A stretch of DNA of 64,000 bases from JAQWRV01 sp045564915 (lineage in GTDB: Bacteria; Pseudomonadota; Alphaproteobacteria; Rhodospirillales; Rhodospirillaceae), in contig JBJLGL010000001.1 of assembly GCA_045564915.1 (NCBI GenBank), forward strand, positions 1 to 64,000, written 5' to 3'. This document shows positions 36,465 to 45,111 of the stretch, piece by piece (within the stretch, counting starts at the first letter, position 1; every line of letters starts with the position of its first letter). A model generated the notes under the pieces. That model had not been told where the DNA came from. It searched no databases and saw nothing but the letters and a program-made list of their open reading frames with translations. The translations under genes were made by a program, and so were the position numbers.

Positions 36465-36788
36465 TTAGGCCACATTTACTGTTGTTTTAATAAGGCCATC
36501 CCGCTCACGCAGACGAAATATCGCCTTTAAAGTATCCTGTACAGATAGGTCTGGGCGCACAATAACAACGGCACGCGCAGCTAGTCGGCATTGATCAACA
36601 TAGTCGCGCCCATCAGCACGGGATGCAGAGATTACTCGAGAGACGATGCCTTTCACGTCATCCAGGACAGGATACATGGAAGGCTCTGGCTCTCCTTGTA
36701 ACTTTGAAAGCGACAGCACGGTCTGAATAGGTTGTGATACAGAATTGGTAGTGTCGTCTCTAAGTTCAATACGGCTTATTTCATTCAT
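36465..36788 (-). CDS. Small hypothetical protein (107 aa)
   Basis: I do not recognise this protein. It is 107 residues with no signal peptide or membrane segment, and is acidic then basic, with a helical C-terminal half (DDVKGIVSRVISASRADGRDYVDQCRLAARAVVIVRPDLSVQDTLKAIFRLRERDG). The open frame reaches 36833, but ATG 36788 has a strong AGAGGTGAGA ribosome binding site, so it is a likely real gene. It faces tam across a short gap. Confidence 0.6.
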   Translation of the reverse strand: MNEISRIELRDDTTNSVSQPIQTVLSLSKLQGEPEPSMYPVLDDVKGIVSRVISASRADGRDYVDQCRLAARAVVIVRPDLSVQDTLKAIFRLRERDGLIKTTVNVA

Positions 36789-36980
36789 GGTCTCACCTCT
36801 ACTAGCTATTGTAGGATTACTACTTAGAGGCACAATATGTTGCTTTTTTAGGGCTGTATTCTAGCGAGTCGCTCACTCCAGCAAATGAAGTGCTGACTCG
36901 CATTACGCCCCGAATCGAAGGGAATCCAAGAGGATCTAGCTACTGCCTTTCGCGTAACCAAAGCTCATTTTCAAAACCGG

Positions 36981-37199
36981 TTAGGATGTCACATTTTGCA
37001 AATGACATGCTCGTAGCTTACAGGACATGACAACCTCTCGTTTCTCTTGCAAGCTCATAGTCCGCCATGCCCCAATCTCATCCACGGTTCGCAAACACCC
37101 AATGCAGGTTCCTGTCTGCACATCAATCGCACACACACCCATGCAGGGTGATGAAACTAGATTTGAAGAAGGCTGCAATACAGAAGAATCTTTCTCCAT
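36981..37199 (-). CDS. DUF1289 family protein
   Basis: The 72-residue protein has four cysteines in SPCMGVCAIDVQTGTCIGCLRTVDEIGAW, the hallmark of DUF1289, a likely small zinc- or Fe-S-binding domain of unknown role. The length is typical. It is divergent from queF with an 88-bp shared promoter region. Two additional Cys occur near the C-terminus (SCKLRACH). Confidence 0.85.
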   Translation of the reverse strand: MEKDSSVLQPSSNLVSSPCMGVCAIDVQTGTCIGCLRTVDEIGAWRTMSLQEKREVVMSCKLRACHLQNVTS

Positions 37200-37287
37200 G
37201 GGAGTCGGCCTTATTTAAGGTGTAGAACAATACAAGTAAGGTATGCACTATGAACTACAAAAGTAGAACTACGAAAGAGGTATTCCT

Positions 37288-37749
37288 GTGAGCATAGACT
37301 CTGAAACGCTGACCCAACTGGGCGGTAACTCTGAACTGCCTACCTCACCTCATACTGCTGTATTGGAAACGGTTCCTAACCCGCAAGACAGTTCGGATTA
37401 CCTCGTACGCTTTGCCTGTCCAGAGTTCACCAGTATATGCCCCTTGACGGGCCAGCCTGACTTTGCCCATTTAGTCATCGATTATGTGCCAGATAGAACA
37501 ATCATCGAATCCAAATCACTGAAGCTATTTCTTGGGTCTTTCCGTAACCACGGAGCCTTTCACGAAGACTGTACCATCATGATAGGTAAACGAGTTGTAG
37601 AGGCCGCTGGGCCAAAATGGCTCAGAATTGGTGGTTATTGGTACCCACGTGGTGGTATCCCTATCGACGTGTTCTGGCAGACAGGTAGCACCCCCGAGGG
37701 GCTCTGGATTCCTGACCAGGATGTGCCAGGGTATAGGGGAAGAGGGTAA
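37288..37749 (+). CDS. queF: NADPH-dependent 7-cyano-7-deazaguanine reductase (preQ1 synthase)
   Basis: The 153-residue tunnelling-fold enzyme reduces preQ0 to preQ1 in queuosine tRNA modification. Active-site Cys51 is in FTSICPLTGQPDF and Asp58 is conserved; the QueF signature ESKSLK is at 74-79. It is the short (single-domain, B. subtilis-type) form. It starts at GTG 37288 with AAAGAGG upstream. No other queuosine gene is in the window and I see no preQ1 riboswitch in the 88-bp leader. Confidence 0.94.
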   Translation: MSIDSETLTQLGGNSELPTSPHTAVLETVPNPQDSSDYLVRFACPEFTSICPLTGQPDFAHLVIDYVPDRTIIESKSLKLFLGSFRNHGAFHEDCTIMIGKRVVEAAGPKWLRIGGYWYPRGGIPIDVFWQTGSTPEGLWIPDQDVPGYRGRG

Positions 37750-38001
37750 AACTCTGTATTAATGATTATATCTGATGATCGATAAAGTAAACGCACCCTG
37801 AATTATTGTATCTCTTCGATTAGGCAGGCATCCAAGCTTATATCCTATATATCTTCCTGTCTCTCGGACTGGAGTTACCAAAGACTACTGAGCCTGCAGA
37901 CCATCATTATTGATCGATCTAATCTGGCGTCTGGTAAGAATAATCTGCGGTCATAGCCCTTATTCATCTGCTACTATAGAAAAGTATTGAGGAGAAAGTT
38001 T

Positions 38002-38673
38002 ATGGCTAAATTTGATAAGCGCGTAGCATTAGTAACATGTCCAGAGGGGGCCACTGGTATTGCAATTTGCGCCTCACTTGCAAGAAATGGAGCAACTGTA
38101 GTCAAGGCCGATTTTGATGTCACCTCCGTTACTGCCTGGGAGAACGGTTTGGCTGCTCTTGGTGACTCACATGGCCGGCTCGATATCATTGTCACTATCG
38201 CCGAAGCAAAATACGAAGAGCCGACTATGATAGCTGATACGTCACTCGAACAATTTAGGACCGTGAATAGACAAAACATAGAAGCAGCGTTTCTTGCGAC
38301 GCGCTATGGCGTGGTCAAAATGCGGGAATTTGGCAACGGTGGAAATATCATTAATGTGGCCCCCGTAACAGCCACTATCGGTGTCGCGGGACAGGCTGCC
38401 TTCTGTGCATCCGCCAATGGCATACGCATGATGACACGGGCTTCTGCCTTGTCCTGCTGCGAAGCAAAGGACCGTATACGTATTAATTGCGTTCAGGCCG
38501 GTAATATTGAAGGTACACCGGATGGTGATGTCATGGCCGCAGCCAGCATTCCCCTCGGCCGGGCAGGGACTGTAGATGATATAGCAGAAGCGGTCACTTT
38601 TCTGGCCTCGGATGAAGCCTATTACATTACCGGGTACATATTACCTGTAGACGGGGGTATGCTCGCAGCCTAG
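38002..38673 (+). CDS. Catalytically degenerate short-chain dehydrogenase (SDR) paralogue
   Basis: The 223-residue SDR-fold protein ends in the typical PLGRAGTVDDIAEAVTFLASDEAYYITGYILPVDGGM. The working parts are missing: the TGxxxGIG cofactor motif reads TCPEGATGI (12-20), the NNAG motif is VTIAEA (64-69), and the YxxxK pair reads F134 and A138 (QAAFCASANG). It is also about 25-30 residues shorter between strands 2 and 4. It is probably a pseudoenzyme partner or a decaying copy. ATG 38002 follows AGGAG. It is first in a row of SDR and deiodinase-like genes on the same strand. Confidence 0.78.
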   Translation: MAKFDKRVALVTCPEGATGIAICASLARNGATVVKADFDVTSVTAWENGLAALGDSHGRLDIIVTIAEAKYEEPTMIADTSLEQFRTVNRQNIEAAFLATRYGVVKMREFGNGGNIINVAPVTATIGVAGQAAFCASANGIRMMTRASALSCCEAKDRIRINCVQAGNIEGTPDGDVMAAASIPLGRAGTVDDIAEAVTFLASDEAYYITGYILPVDGGMLAA

Positions 38674-38727
38674 GCATCGACCTCACAGCAATGCTGTATG
38701 GTCTAGTCTACAGCAAAGGAGACAGCG

Positions 38728-39489
38728 ATGGGCGCCTTAGATGGAAAAGTTGCCATTATCACGGGCTGTACCGCGGCCAGTATTGGGCGAGCCTGCGCAA
38801 TGAGCCTGGCCATGGCTGGTGCCAAGGTGGTGGTCACAGGAAGGAAGAAGCCAGGAGGCCAGGAAACAGAGAAACTAATAAAGGATGCTGGTGGAGACGC
38901 ACTATTCATCGTCCAAGATGTGACAGTTCCAGAAGATTGGCAGCGAGTCATTCAGAGAACCATAGATACACATGGAAGGCTGGATTTCTTAATTAACAAT
39001 GCTGGTGAAGCAATTGTCGGTCCAATTGAGAAGCTGACCAGCGATGACCTTATTTTTCTGCGTGAGGTCGATCTTGATGGTCCCTTCCTCGGCATAAAAT
39101 ACGCCTGGCCGCACCTCGTGAGGTCCGGTGGCGGAGTAATCATTAACATGAGTTCAATTGTCGGGCAAAAAGGAATGCCCCACGGAACGGCCTACGGCGC
39201 GATAAAAGGCGCCCAATTAGGCCTGACACGAGCCTGCTCTTTAGAGGGCGCACCCCACAATATTCGTGCGGTTTCTGTTCATCCCGGCTTCATCTGGACT
39301 GCCGGTGTGCCTGATGTGCTCGGACCCGAAGCTGAAAAAATGAGACCAGGAATCGAATCTAATATTCCCTGGGGTGAAGCTGGGGAACCCGAACACATAG
39401 GCGCGTCCTGCACTTACCTCTGCACCGACTCAGCCAGATATATCACCGGTTGTGAGTTTAACATTGATGGAGGCGCTGGTGCGGGCTAA
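38728..39489 (+). CDS. SDR-family oxidoreductase
   Basis: The 253-residue NAD(P)-dependent enzyme has cofactor motif TGCTAASIGRA at about 12-22, a TGRKK stretch after strand 2 that suggests NADP preference, the structural NNAG motif, a catalytic Ser in INMSSIVG and Tyr-Lys in TAYGAIKGAQ. It closely resembles the SDR at 40274 in layout (TGCTAASIGRACA versus TGTTADSIGRACA), so the two are probably paralogues by duplication. The substrate is unknown. AAAGGAG precedes the ATG. It lies 54 bp after the degenerate SDR and 103 bp before the deiodinase-like gene. Confidence 0.85.
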   Translation: MGALDGKVAIITGCTAASIGRACAMSLAMAGAKVVVTGRKKPGGQETEKLIKDAGGDALFIVQDVTVPEDWQRVIQRTIDTHGRLDFLINNAGEAIVGPIEKLTSDDLIFLREVDLDGPFLGIKYAWPHLVRSGGGVIINMSSIVGQKGMPHGTAYGAIKGAQLGLTRACSLEGAPHNIRAVSVHPGFIWTAGVPDVLGPEAEKMRPGIESNIPWGEAGEPEHIGASCTYLCTDSARYITGCEFNIDGGAGAG

Positions 39490-39592
39490 TTGCATTACTG
39501 TCCATAAGAAGCGCACTACACTTGTTAAGGCTCCCAAAAAAATGGCGCTCTTACCGCAAAGATTCTTATAAACCAACCTGAGAGACAGCCCT

Positions 39593-40237
39593 ATGGCAAC
39601 AATAACTGGTGGTATGAATTCTGTTTCTGACGAAATGCTTGAAGCGATGAATATTACGCGTGAATTTCTAGATCATCGCGATATCGAAAAAGAACAGATG
39701 GATGCCATAGCACCAGACATTGGCAATCAAGCTCCCGACTTCATTGCAGAAAGACTTACACTCGAAGGTGAACGCAATAACTCAACAATTAAGTTTTCTA
39801 ACCTCTTCAACAGGCCCGTTGGACTGATATTTGGCAGCTATACATGCCCGATTTTCCGCGGCCAATTGAAGCGCTACGAAGAAATTCACCAGAGCCTGAA
39901 AAGTCAGATCAATTTTCTCTGTGTATATATTCTAGAGGCCCATCCAGAGGATGGCTGGCGGGTCCCTCATAACTGGGAGAAAAACATTTGCATAACTACA
40001 CCACAGAATATGGACGACCGAGCAACATTAGCACGGCGGTGCATCGTGGAAGAAGGCCTCACTATATCCATAGTGCTAGACACAATGGAGAATGATCTAT
40101 TGAAACTTTACGCCGGTTCTCCGGAGCGCCTATACGCCATAGCTACTGGCGGTCTTGTCGCGCATAAATCATCAATTGGACCATTCGATGACGATGACGT
40201 AGAAGCGTGGAGTGACAAACTAAAAGCACTCGCATAG
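39593..40237 (+). CDS. Iodothyronine deiodinase-like thioredoxin-fold protein (Cys form)
   Basis: The 214-residue cytoplasmic protein has deiodinase-family features: RPVGLIFGSYTCPIFRGQL, where Cys85 (codon TGC) occupies the selenocysteine position of vertebrate deiodinases, and INFLCVYILEAHPEDGW (residues 106-122), matching the conserved EAHxxDGW region. An N-terminal 70-residue extension contains APDFIAERLTLEGE, as in peroxiredoxins. Vertebrate members reductively deiodinate thyroid hormone; bacterial members are essentially uncharacterised, so the activity (dehalogenase, peroxidase or other thiol chemistry) is open. It sits between two paralogous SDRs, 36 bp before the next. Confidence 0.75.
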   Translation: MATITGGMNSVSDEMLEAMNITREFLDHRDIEKEQMDAIAPDIGNQAPDFIAERLTLEGERNNSTIKFSNLFNRPVGLIFGSYTCPIFRGQLKRYEEIHQSLKSQINFLCVYILEAHPEDGWRVPHNWEKNICITTPQNMDDRATLARRCIVEEGLTISIVLDTMENDLLKLYAGSPERLYAIATGGLVAHKSSIGPFDDDDVEAWSDKLKALA

Positions 40238-40273
40238 TAATGCGGGAATACGCTCATAAAAGAGGTAATCTCT

Positions 40274-41080
40274 GTGAAGATGTTGGAAGGTAGAGTAGCC
40301 ATCATAACTGGAACTACGGCAGACAGCATAGGCCGGGCTTGTGCGATTGCTCTATCGGATGCGGGCGCCAAAGTAATTGTCACAGGCAGGACAAAAGCCG
40401 GTGGCAAAGAGACGGAACGGCGGGTTATCGAGCGCGGAGGTGATGCATTATTTGTCAGCCATGACGCTACCAGCGAAACCGACTGGAAAACCGTTCTCAA
40501 TGCTTGTCTGGATCGATACGGACGCCTTGATCTTTTGGTCAATAATGCAGGTGAGTCTTTAGGTGGCCCGATTGAAGAATTGTCACTAGATGACCTTCAA
40601 TTCCTTCTGCGTATAAATGTTGAGGCACCATTCCTAGGCATCAAGACATGCTGGCCGCATCTCGTGAATTGCGGTTCTGGCGTCATACTGAACATATCAT
40701 CCCTAACGGCACAGCAGCCTGGTCCGGGTGGCACAATTTACGGTCCTACCAAGGCAACACAAAATGCTCTTACCCGTGCAGCCGCGATAGAGGGAGCAGC
40801 GCTAGGTATAAGGGCGATTTCCATTTTGCCAGGACTGACTTTTACGGAAGGTGTGCTGGACTCCCTGGGAAGTGACACGAAGCGATACAAAGAGCCCTTA
40901 GCCAAACGTATCTGGATGGGAGAATGGGGTAGATCGAAAGATATTGCAGATACCTGTGTTTTTCTGGCATCTGATGCAGCACGATATATTACCGGCGTTG
41001 AATTTAATGTTGATGGAGGCGGCATTGGGCAAATGCCCGATCATGACAAGACGAAGATAGGCTTTGGCCTATCGTCATAA
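40274..41080 (+). CDS. SDR-family oxidoreductase
   Basis: The 268-residue enzyme has TGTTADSIGRA as cofactor motif, TGRTK after strand 2 (likely NADP), NNAGES, catalytic Ser in LNISSLTA and Tyr-Lys in TIYGPTKATQ. It starts at GTG 40274 with AGAGGT seven bases upstream; ATG at codon 3 is an alternative. Its similarity to the gene at 38728 suggests local duplication. It is 36 bp after the deiodinase-like gene and 23 bp before the next SDR, so these are very probably one operon. Confidence 0.86.
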   Translation: MKMLEGRVAIITGTTADSIGRACAIALSDAGAKVIVTGRTKAGGKETERRVIERGGDALFVSHDATSETDWKTVLNACLDRYGRLDLLVNNAGESLGGPIEELSLDDLQFLLRINVEAPFLGIKTCWPHLVNCGSGVILNISSLTAQQPGPGGTIYGPTKATQNALTRAAAIEGAALGIRAISILPGLTFTEGVLDSLGSDTKRYKEPLAKRIWMGEWGRSKDIADTCVFLASDAARYITGVEFNVDGGGIGQMPDHDKTKIGFGLSS

Positions 41081-41103
41081 AAGCTGAGGAAAAATGAGGG
41101 CTT

Positions 41104-41862
41104 ATGAAACGTCTATCGGGTAAAGTAGCGCTGATCACTGGCGCAGCAAGGGGTATCGGTGAACAAATCGCTATAAGGTTTGCTGCAGAAGGTGCATTCG
41201 TTTGCGTAACAGATATTGATAAAACAGAAGGCACTGTGCTAGCAGATAGGCTTAAATCCTCTGCTTACTTTATGTATCTTGATGTGACGAAAGAAGATAG
41301 TTGGCAAGGCGCAATAGATTATATTCTCGATCAACATGAGCGTATTGACATCCTAGTTAATAACGCCGGTATTCTAGAAACAGGAACTATTGAAGATACA
41401 GACCCTACGCTATGGCAACATATCATGGACGTTAACACCACAGGTACGTTTCTAGGATGCCAAGCTGCTGTGAGAGCTATGAAAAAAACTGGTGGTGGAG
41501 TGATCATTAACATGGCCTCACAGGCTGCAGTGCGTCCTCGCCCAACAACTATGGCCTATGCAGCCTCCAAAGCGGCTATCGTGAACTTAACCAAGACTGT
41601 AGCCGCCTATTGTGCAGAACAAGGTTACGATATTAGATGTAATACAGTATTACCTGGCGCAATAGACACCGAAATGATTTATAAGAATCGGACAACTCAC
41701 CAATCTAAAGATGAATTTGTCGCTTCAGTAGAAGCACGTTACCCTTTGGGGCGAATGGGCACACCAAGAGAAATAGCTGACGGCGTTGTATTCCTAGCAT
41801 GCGATGAAAGCCGTCTCATGACGGGCTCACAACTCCGCATTGATGGTGGTGGAACAATATAA
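41104..41862 (+). CDS. SDR-family oxidoreductase (3-oxoacyl-ACP reductase/3-hydroxy dehydrogenase type)
   Basis: The 252-residue enzyme has the classical SDR set: TGAARGIGE at about 12-20, VTDIDKTE after strand 2 (acidic Asp, suggesting NAD), NNAG, Ser in INMASQAA and Tyr-Lys in MAYAASKAAI, ending GSQLRIDGGG. It differs in subfamily from its two neighbours. A sequential oxidation-reduction pathway with them is plausible but the substrate is unknown. It is the last confident gene of the row. Confidence 0.88.
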   Translation: MKRLSGKVALITGAARGIGEQIAIRFAAEGAFVCVTDIDKTEGTVLADRLKSSAYFMYLDVTKEDSWQGAIDYILDQHERIDILVNNAGILETGTIEDTDPTLWQHIMDVNTTGTFLGCQAAVRAMKKTGGGVIINMASQAAVRPRPTTMAYAASKAAIVNLTKTVAAYCAEQGYDIRCNTVLPGAIDTEMIYKNRTTHQSKDEFVASVEARYPLGRMGTPREIADGVVFLACDESRLMTGSQLRIDGGGTI

Positions 41863-41883
41863 AATAAGCTGCCGGGAGACCGC

Positions 41884-42003
41884 ATGATCAGACTTTTGAG
41901 AGAATCCTTTATACAAAAAGGCACTGCTAATAAACTGGTAGTCATAGTTTCTAATATTACGCCACTCCCCCAAGAGCCCATAGAACTAATGAAACCCTTT
42001 TAA
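41884..42003 (+). CDS. Possible 39-aa small protein at the end of the SDR row
   Basis: ATG 41884 is preceded by GGGAG at a good distance (GGGAGACCGC-ATG) and lies 21 bp after the last SDR stop. The 39-residue peptide runs to TAA at 42001 and begins MIRLLRESFIQKG. There is no recognisable domain. The ribosome binding site is the main support, and the length is short enough that chance is a real alternative. Confidence 0.3.
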   Translation: MIRLLRESFIQKGTANKLVVIVSNITPLPQEPIELMKPF

Positions 42004-42031
42004 CCGACGCCATCTCCGACTAGCTCAGTAC

Positions 42032-42511
42032 CTACCACCCCCAAGTGTCAGGCCCACCTTTAAAGGGACCTTTTATTTCGGACGTAATCCATCCTCCATA
42101 AAATCCTCCTTCTTGGGATTGCACCTCCTCATCTCCAACTAAACATTTGTGCATGCGGCAAGGATAGAACGAAACGTAATCCTTGATCGCAGCGAATCTA
42201 GAGGTTGGGTTAGAATAGCTCCACGCGGCATTCTCTGCCATTTGTCTGCCAACCTTAATCGTCCAGTATTGAGCAGCACCCTTCCACTCACAAAATGAGC
42301 GCTTTGGTGTGCCGACCACTAAATCAAATCTTACATCCTCTGGGGGAATGTAGAATGAAGGAGGGTGGCTAGTTTCCAGCACTCTATAGGCTCTATTCGT
42401 ATAGGCTACGGTCTCGCCAGCAAATACCACCTGCACGGCACGCGGATCTGCTACCAGAGCTGGTGGACGCGGATAGTCCCAAACAGATTCAGATTCTAGG
42501 GCAGCCACCAT
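42032..42511 (-). CDS. DUF427 domain protein
   Basis: The 159-residue cytoplasmic protein includes VVFAGETVAYTNRAYRVLETSHPPSFYIPPEDV and CEWKGAAQYWTI, the DUF427 signatures, followed by a C-terminal KGGPDTWGW end. The family has a small beta-sandwich-like fold with no established activity. It starts 6 bp after the msrB stop, so the two are co-transcribed, with msrB first. A link to methionine-sulfoxide repair is only positional. Confidence 0.88.
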   Translation of the reverse strand: MVAALESESVWDYPRPPALVADPRAVQVVFAGETVAYTNRAYRVLETSHPPSFYIPPEDVRFDLVVGTPKRSFCEWKGAAQYWTIKVGRQMAENAAWSYSNPTSRFAAIKDYVSFYPCRMHKCLVGDEEVQSQEGGFYGGWITSEIKGPFKGGPDTWGW

Positions 42512-42517
42512 TTAAGC

Positions 42518-42919
42518 CTATTTTTCAATCTCATCCTCGGCGACGATTGCAATCGAATTAATGCAATAACGTAATCCGGTCGGTTTGGGCCCATCAGGAA
42601 ATACGTGGCCAAGGTGGCCATCACAAGCTGCACAGGTTACTTCCACCCGCACCATGCCATGGCTCACATCCCTATGTTCCAAAACTGCTGCCGAATTGAT
42701 TTTGTCGGAGAAACTTGGCCAACCAGACCCAGAATCAAATTTTGTCTTTGCATCAAATAAAGGTGTCCCACAGCCGGCACAATAGAAAATGCCGTTTCCC
42801 TTATAATCGTTATAATGTCCTGTCCATGCCCGCTCGGTACCTTTCTCTCTTAAGATTTGAAATTGTTCTGCTGTTAGGACTTCTTTCCATTCAGCTTCTG
42901 TTTTCTCATATCTTGACAT
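42518..42919 (-). CDS. msrB: Peptide methionine-(R)-S-oxide reductase MsrB
   Basis: The 133-residue enzyme reduces R-methionine sulfoxide in cytoplasmic proteins. Two CxxC pairs (Cys47, 50, 96, 99) form the zinc site, FDSGSGWPSF is the family motif, and catalytic Cys119 is in RYCINSIAI. I use ATG 42919, which has GGAA upstream; an ATG four codons earlier is possible. It leads the operon with the DUF427 gene. The window also holds msrP and msrQ for periplasmic repair. Confidence 0.94.
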   Translation of the reverse strand: MSRYEKTEAEWKEVLTAEQFQILREKGTERAWTGHYNDYKGNGIFYCAGCGTPLFDAKTKFDSGSGWPSFSDKINSAAVLEHRDVSHGMVRVEVTCAACDGHLGHVFPDGPKPTGLRYCINSIAIVAEDEIEK

Positions 42920-43017
42920 AAGATGTTCCATTCATATTGGCTCATTTTCTATTTATAGAAATTGATATCGCTCAGATATGAGGAGTCAACACTTTGTTAG
43001 GGTGCTAATGCGCCACT

Positions 43018-44016
43018 CTATTTAGCGAGCGCGTCAGTAACTTCTTTCATCTGCGTGCGGGCTCTGAGTAAATAAAACCCTTGGGCTAATAGGTGAGATG
43101 GAGTAACCATGCCGTCTCCTGTGCCATTGGCAACTATCAGTGGGCTCATTTCTGCTGCCGTACGCAAACTAGCTATCATCTGCTCCCAGATCGAACTAGC
43201 CTGTTTTTCTGCGATGACAGAACCGAAATCAGCACCAATATCGCGCAAGATAAGCGAGTAGCCATAAAGTCTGCCCTTGATATTATAGAAAACGTCATCA
43301 GCACGTAAGTCGAAGTAACCAGAATTCGACTGCAAGGACCGTTCACCAAGAGCAGCAGAGGCAGAACCGAGATCAGAGGTTACCCGGTCCAAGAACGAGA
43401 TCAAATTGTCAGCACGTCGATCATAAGTGGCATTACCGCTAGCGAGCCGTTGGTTGAAGGACAAGAGAGCTGCAACACCTTGCAGATACTGGGAATCGGC
43501 GGTAGCCGTCGGCACCAGGTTGCCAGAGCCCCAATACCAAATCGTTCCATCGTATTTAAGTAGGCCAGCCGCACGGTCGAGATCAGGATCGATAGAAGAC
43601 GATCCACGGGTTCGCCCAAGCACATCTCCCAATTCAACGGCGAAACGAGAAGCAGAATACAAAATGCCAAGCTGGTAATTAGGCATATTATCGAGCCCAG
43701 CAGCAGGGTGCAGCAAAGGTTTATTAGGTGCCCACCGTTCTGCCTCACGGGCCACTAGAGCCGCCGCGGTTGACACGGCCATTGACCCTCCTTCGAAAAC
43801 GTAAGTAGTGCTTGGCTGAAAGTCTAGGTCATCGGCGATTGTATTATACCATATCATACCCACCCCAAAGTAGATAAACAGTATGGCAATCGCAGCCGCA
43901 CCAACACGCAAGGGTAGAGGAGACTCCTTATTGGCAGCATCCCTGACAAGCAAACTTCTTAATGCTACAAAAATACGGCCAAAAGCTCTTCTAAGGCTAG
44001 CAATGATGTCTTCCAT
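43018..44016 (-). CDS. DUF2333 family membrane-anchored protein
   Basis: The 332-residue protein has one transmembrane segment (PLPLRVGAAAIAILFIYFGVGMIWY) near the N-terminus and a large soluble, presumably periplasmic part (STTYVFEGGSMAVSTAAALVAREAERWAPNKP...DNMPNYQLGILYSASRF), characteristic of DUF2333. The function of the family is unknown. ATG 44016 has a strong GGAGGGG ribosome binding site, better than the upstream TTG 44043. It stands alone between msrB and a divergent EamA transporter. Confidence 0.85.
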   Translation of the reverse strand: MEDIIASLRRAFGRIFVALRSLLVRDAANKESPLPLRVGAAAIAILFIYFGVGMIWYNTIADDLDFQPSTTYVFEGGSMAVSTAAALVAREAERWAPNKPLLHPAAGLDNMPNYQLGILYSASRFAVELGDVLGRTRGSSSIDPDLDRAAGLLKYDGTIWYWGSGNLVPTATADSQYLQGVAALLSFNQRLASGNATYDRRADNLISFLDRVTSDLGSASAALGERSLQSNSGYFDLRADDVFYNIKGRLYGYSLILRDIGADFGSVIAEKQASSIWEQMIASLRTAAEMSPLIVANGTGDGMVTPSHLLAQGFYLLRARTQMKEVTDALAK

Positions 44017-44217
44017 AACCCCTCCAACATGAGGCTCGGACAAGCGCAGGTCAACGGCAGGGTTGCAAAATGTACTAAATTATCAGCACTCTCTAGCCTA
44101 ACGGAAGTCTCTTAAAGTATCTAACTCGGGTCATGAAAGACTCTATTTCCGCATAGAATTTACCGCTAAATATAGAAATTCAAAAAACTATCTGCTCTAG
44201 CACCTCAGGATTCTTGA

Positions 44218-45111
44218 ATGCTCTCCGTTTCTGTTCCAGCCCTTAGTTTGACTATTGTCTGTGCATTAGGTTTTGCCGCATGCGACTATTTCCGTAAGGT
44301 GGCAAGCGAGTCTATTTCCTCCACATTATTGCTCACGATCTTTGTAACTGGTCAGGTTCCATTACTTGGAATATGGGTATTGGCAACGAACTCATTCTCT
44401 TTACAGATAGGATATTGGCCTTATGGATTGGTAACCGGCCTAGCCGCCTTGTTTGCCAACTTATTTTTTATTATGGCCGTACGAATGAGCCCTTTAAGCC
44501 TGACCATACCGATCTTAGCCTTGATTCCTGTTTTTACTACGATTTTTGGTGCTATCGCCCTGAACGAAATACCCGGCAGACAACAAATCCTGGGCATATT
44601 GATATCAGTGATTGGATTGCTCACGCTCTATTTACCCTCCGAAAATCTGCGAACCGGAGATTTGCTTCATCGTTTCAGAGCAGAAGAGGGGTCTAAATAC
44701 ATGCTAATCGTCGCTATCCTTTGGTCTGCCACAGCGCCACTTGACAAAATGAGTATGAGCTTCTCTTCACCTGCCACTCATGCCTTCATTCAGGTATGTA
44801 TGATTGCGGCTGTAATGATTACTTACGTGATCACTTCCCGCCAGCTTACTAAGCTTATAGCCATTCGCCACAGCCTGACAGCTGCAAGTTTAGCATCATT
44901 ATCTGCTGGTATAGCTTATGGATGCCAACTCGTTGCATACCAATTAACTATGATTAGCGTAGTTGAGTCTCTAAAGCGCGTTATCGGAGTCTTGTCCGCT
45001 CTTATATTGGGGAGTCTCTTACTTAATGAGAATCTAACTAAGCAACATTTTCTTGGGATTATACTTGTTTGTATTGGTGTCCCATTAATTATCTTGCCAA
45101 AACTTTGGTGA
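44218..45111 (+). CDS. EamA-family (DMT superfamily) transporter
   Basis: The 297-residue protein has ten hydrophobic segments arranged as two EamA repeats (residues about 1-140 and 155-297), each with a conserved small-residue helix end such as PLSLTIPILALIPVFTTIFGAIALNEI. Members export amino acids, nucleotides or other small metabolites; the substrate cannot be inferred. It starts at ATG 44218. An SDR gene follows 117 bp later on the same strand. Confidence 0.85.
   Translation: MLSVSVPALSLTIVCALGFAACDYFRKVASESISSTLLLTIFVTGQVPLLGIWVLATNSFSLQIGYWPYGLVTGLAALFANLFFIMAVRMSPLSLTIPILALIPVFTTIFGAIALNEIPGRQQILGILISVIGLLTLYLPSENLRTGDLLHRFRAEEGSKYMLIVAILWSATAPLDKMSMSFSSPATHAFIQVCMIAAVMITYVITSRQLTKLIAIRHSLTAASLASLSAGIAYGCQLVAYQLTMISVVESLKRVIGVLSALILGSLLLNENLTKQHFLGIILVCIGVPLIILPKLW

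Noticed and set aside
37200..37287. preQ1 riboswitch upstream of queF
   Set aside because: The 88-bp leader is short and I could not find the conserved C-rich aptamer loop.
39845..39850. Selenocysteine (TGA) codon in the deiodinase-like gene
   Set aside because: The codon at the Sec position is TGC (Cys), so no recoding is needed.
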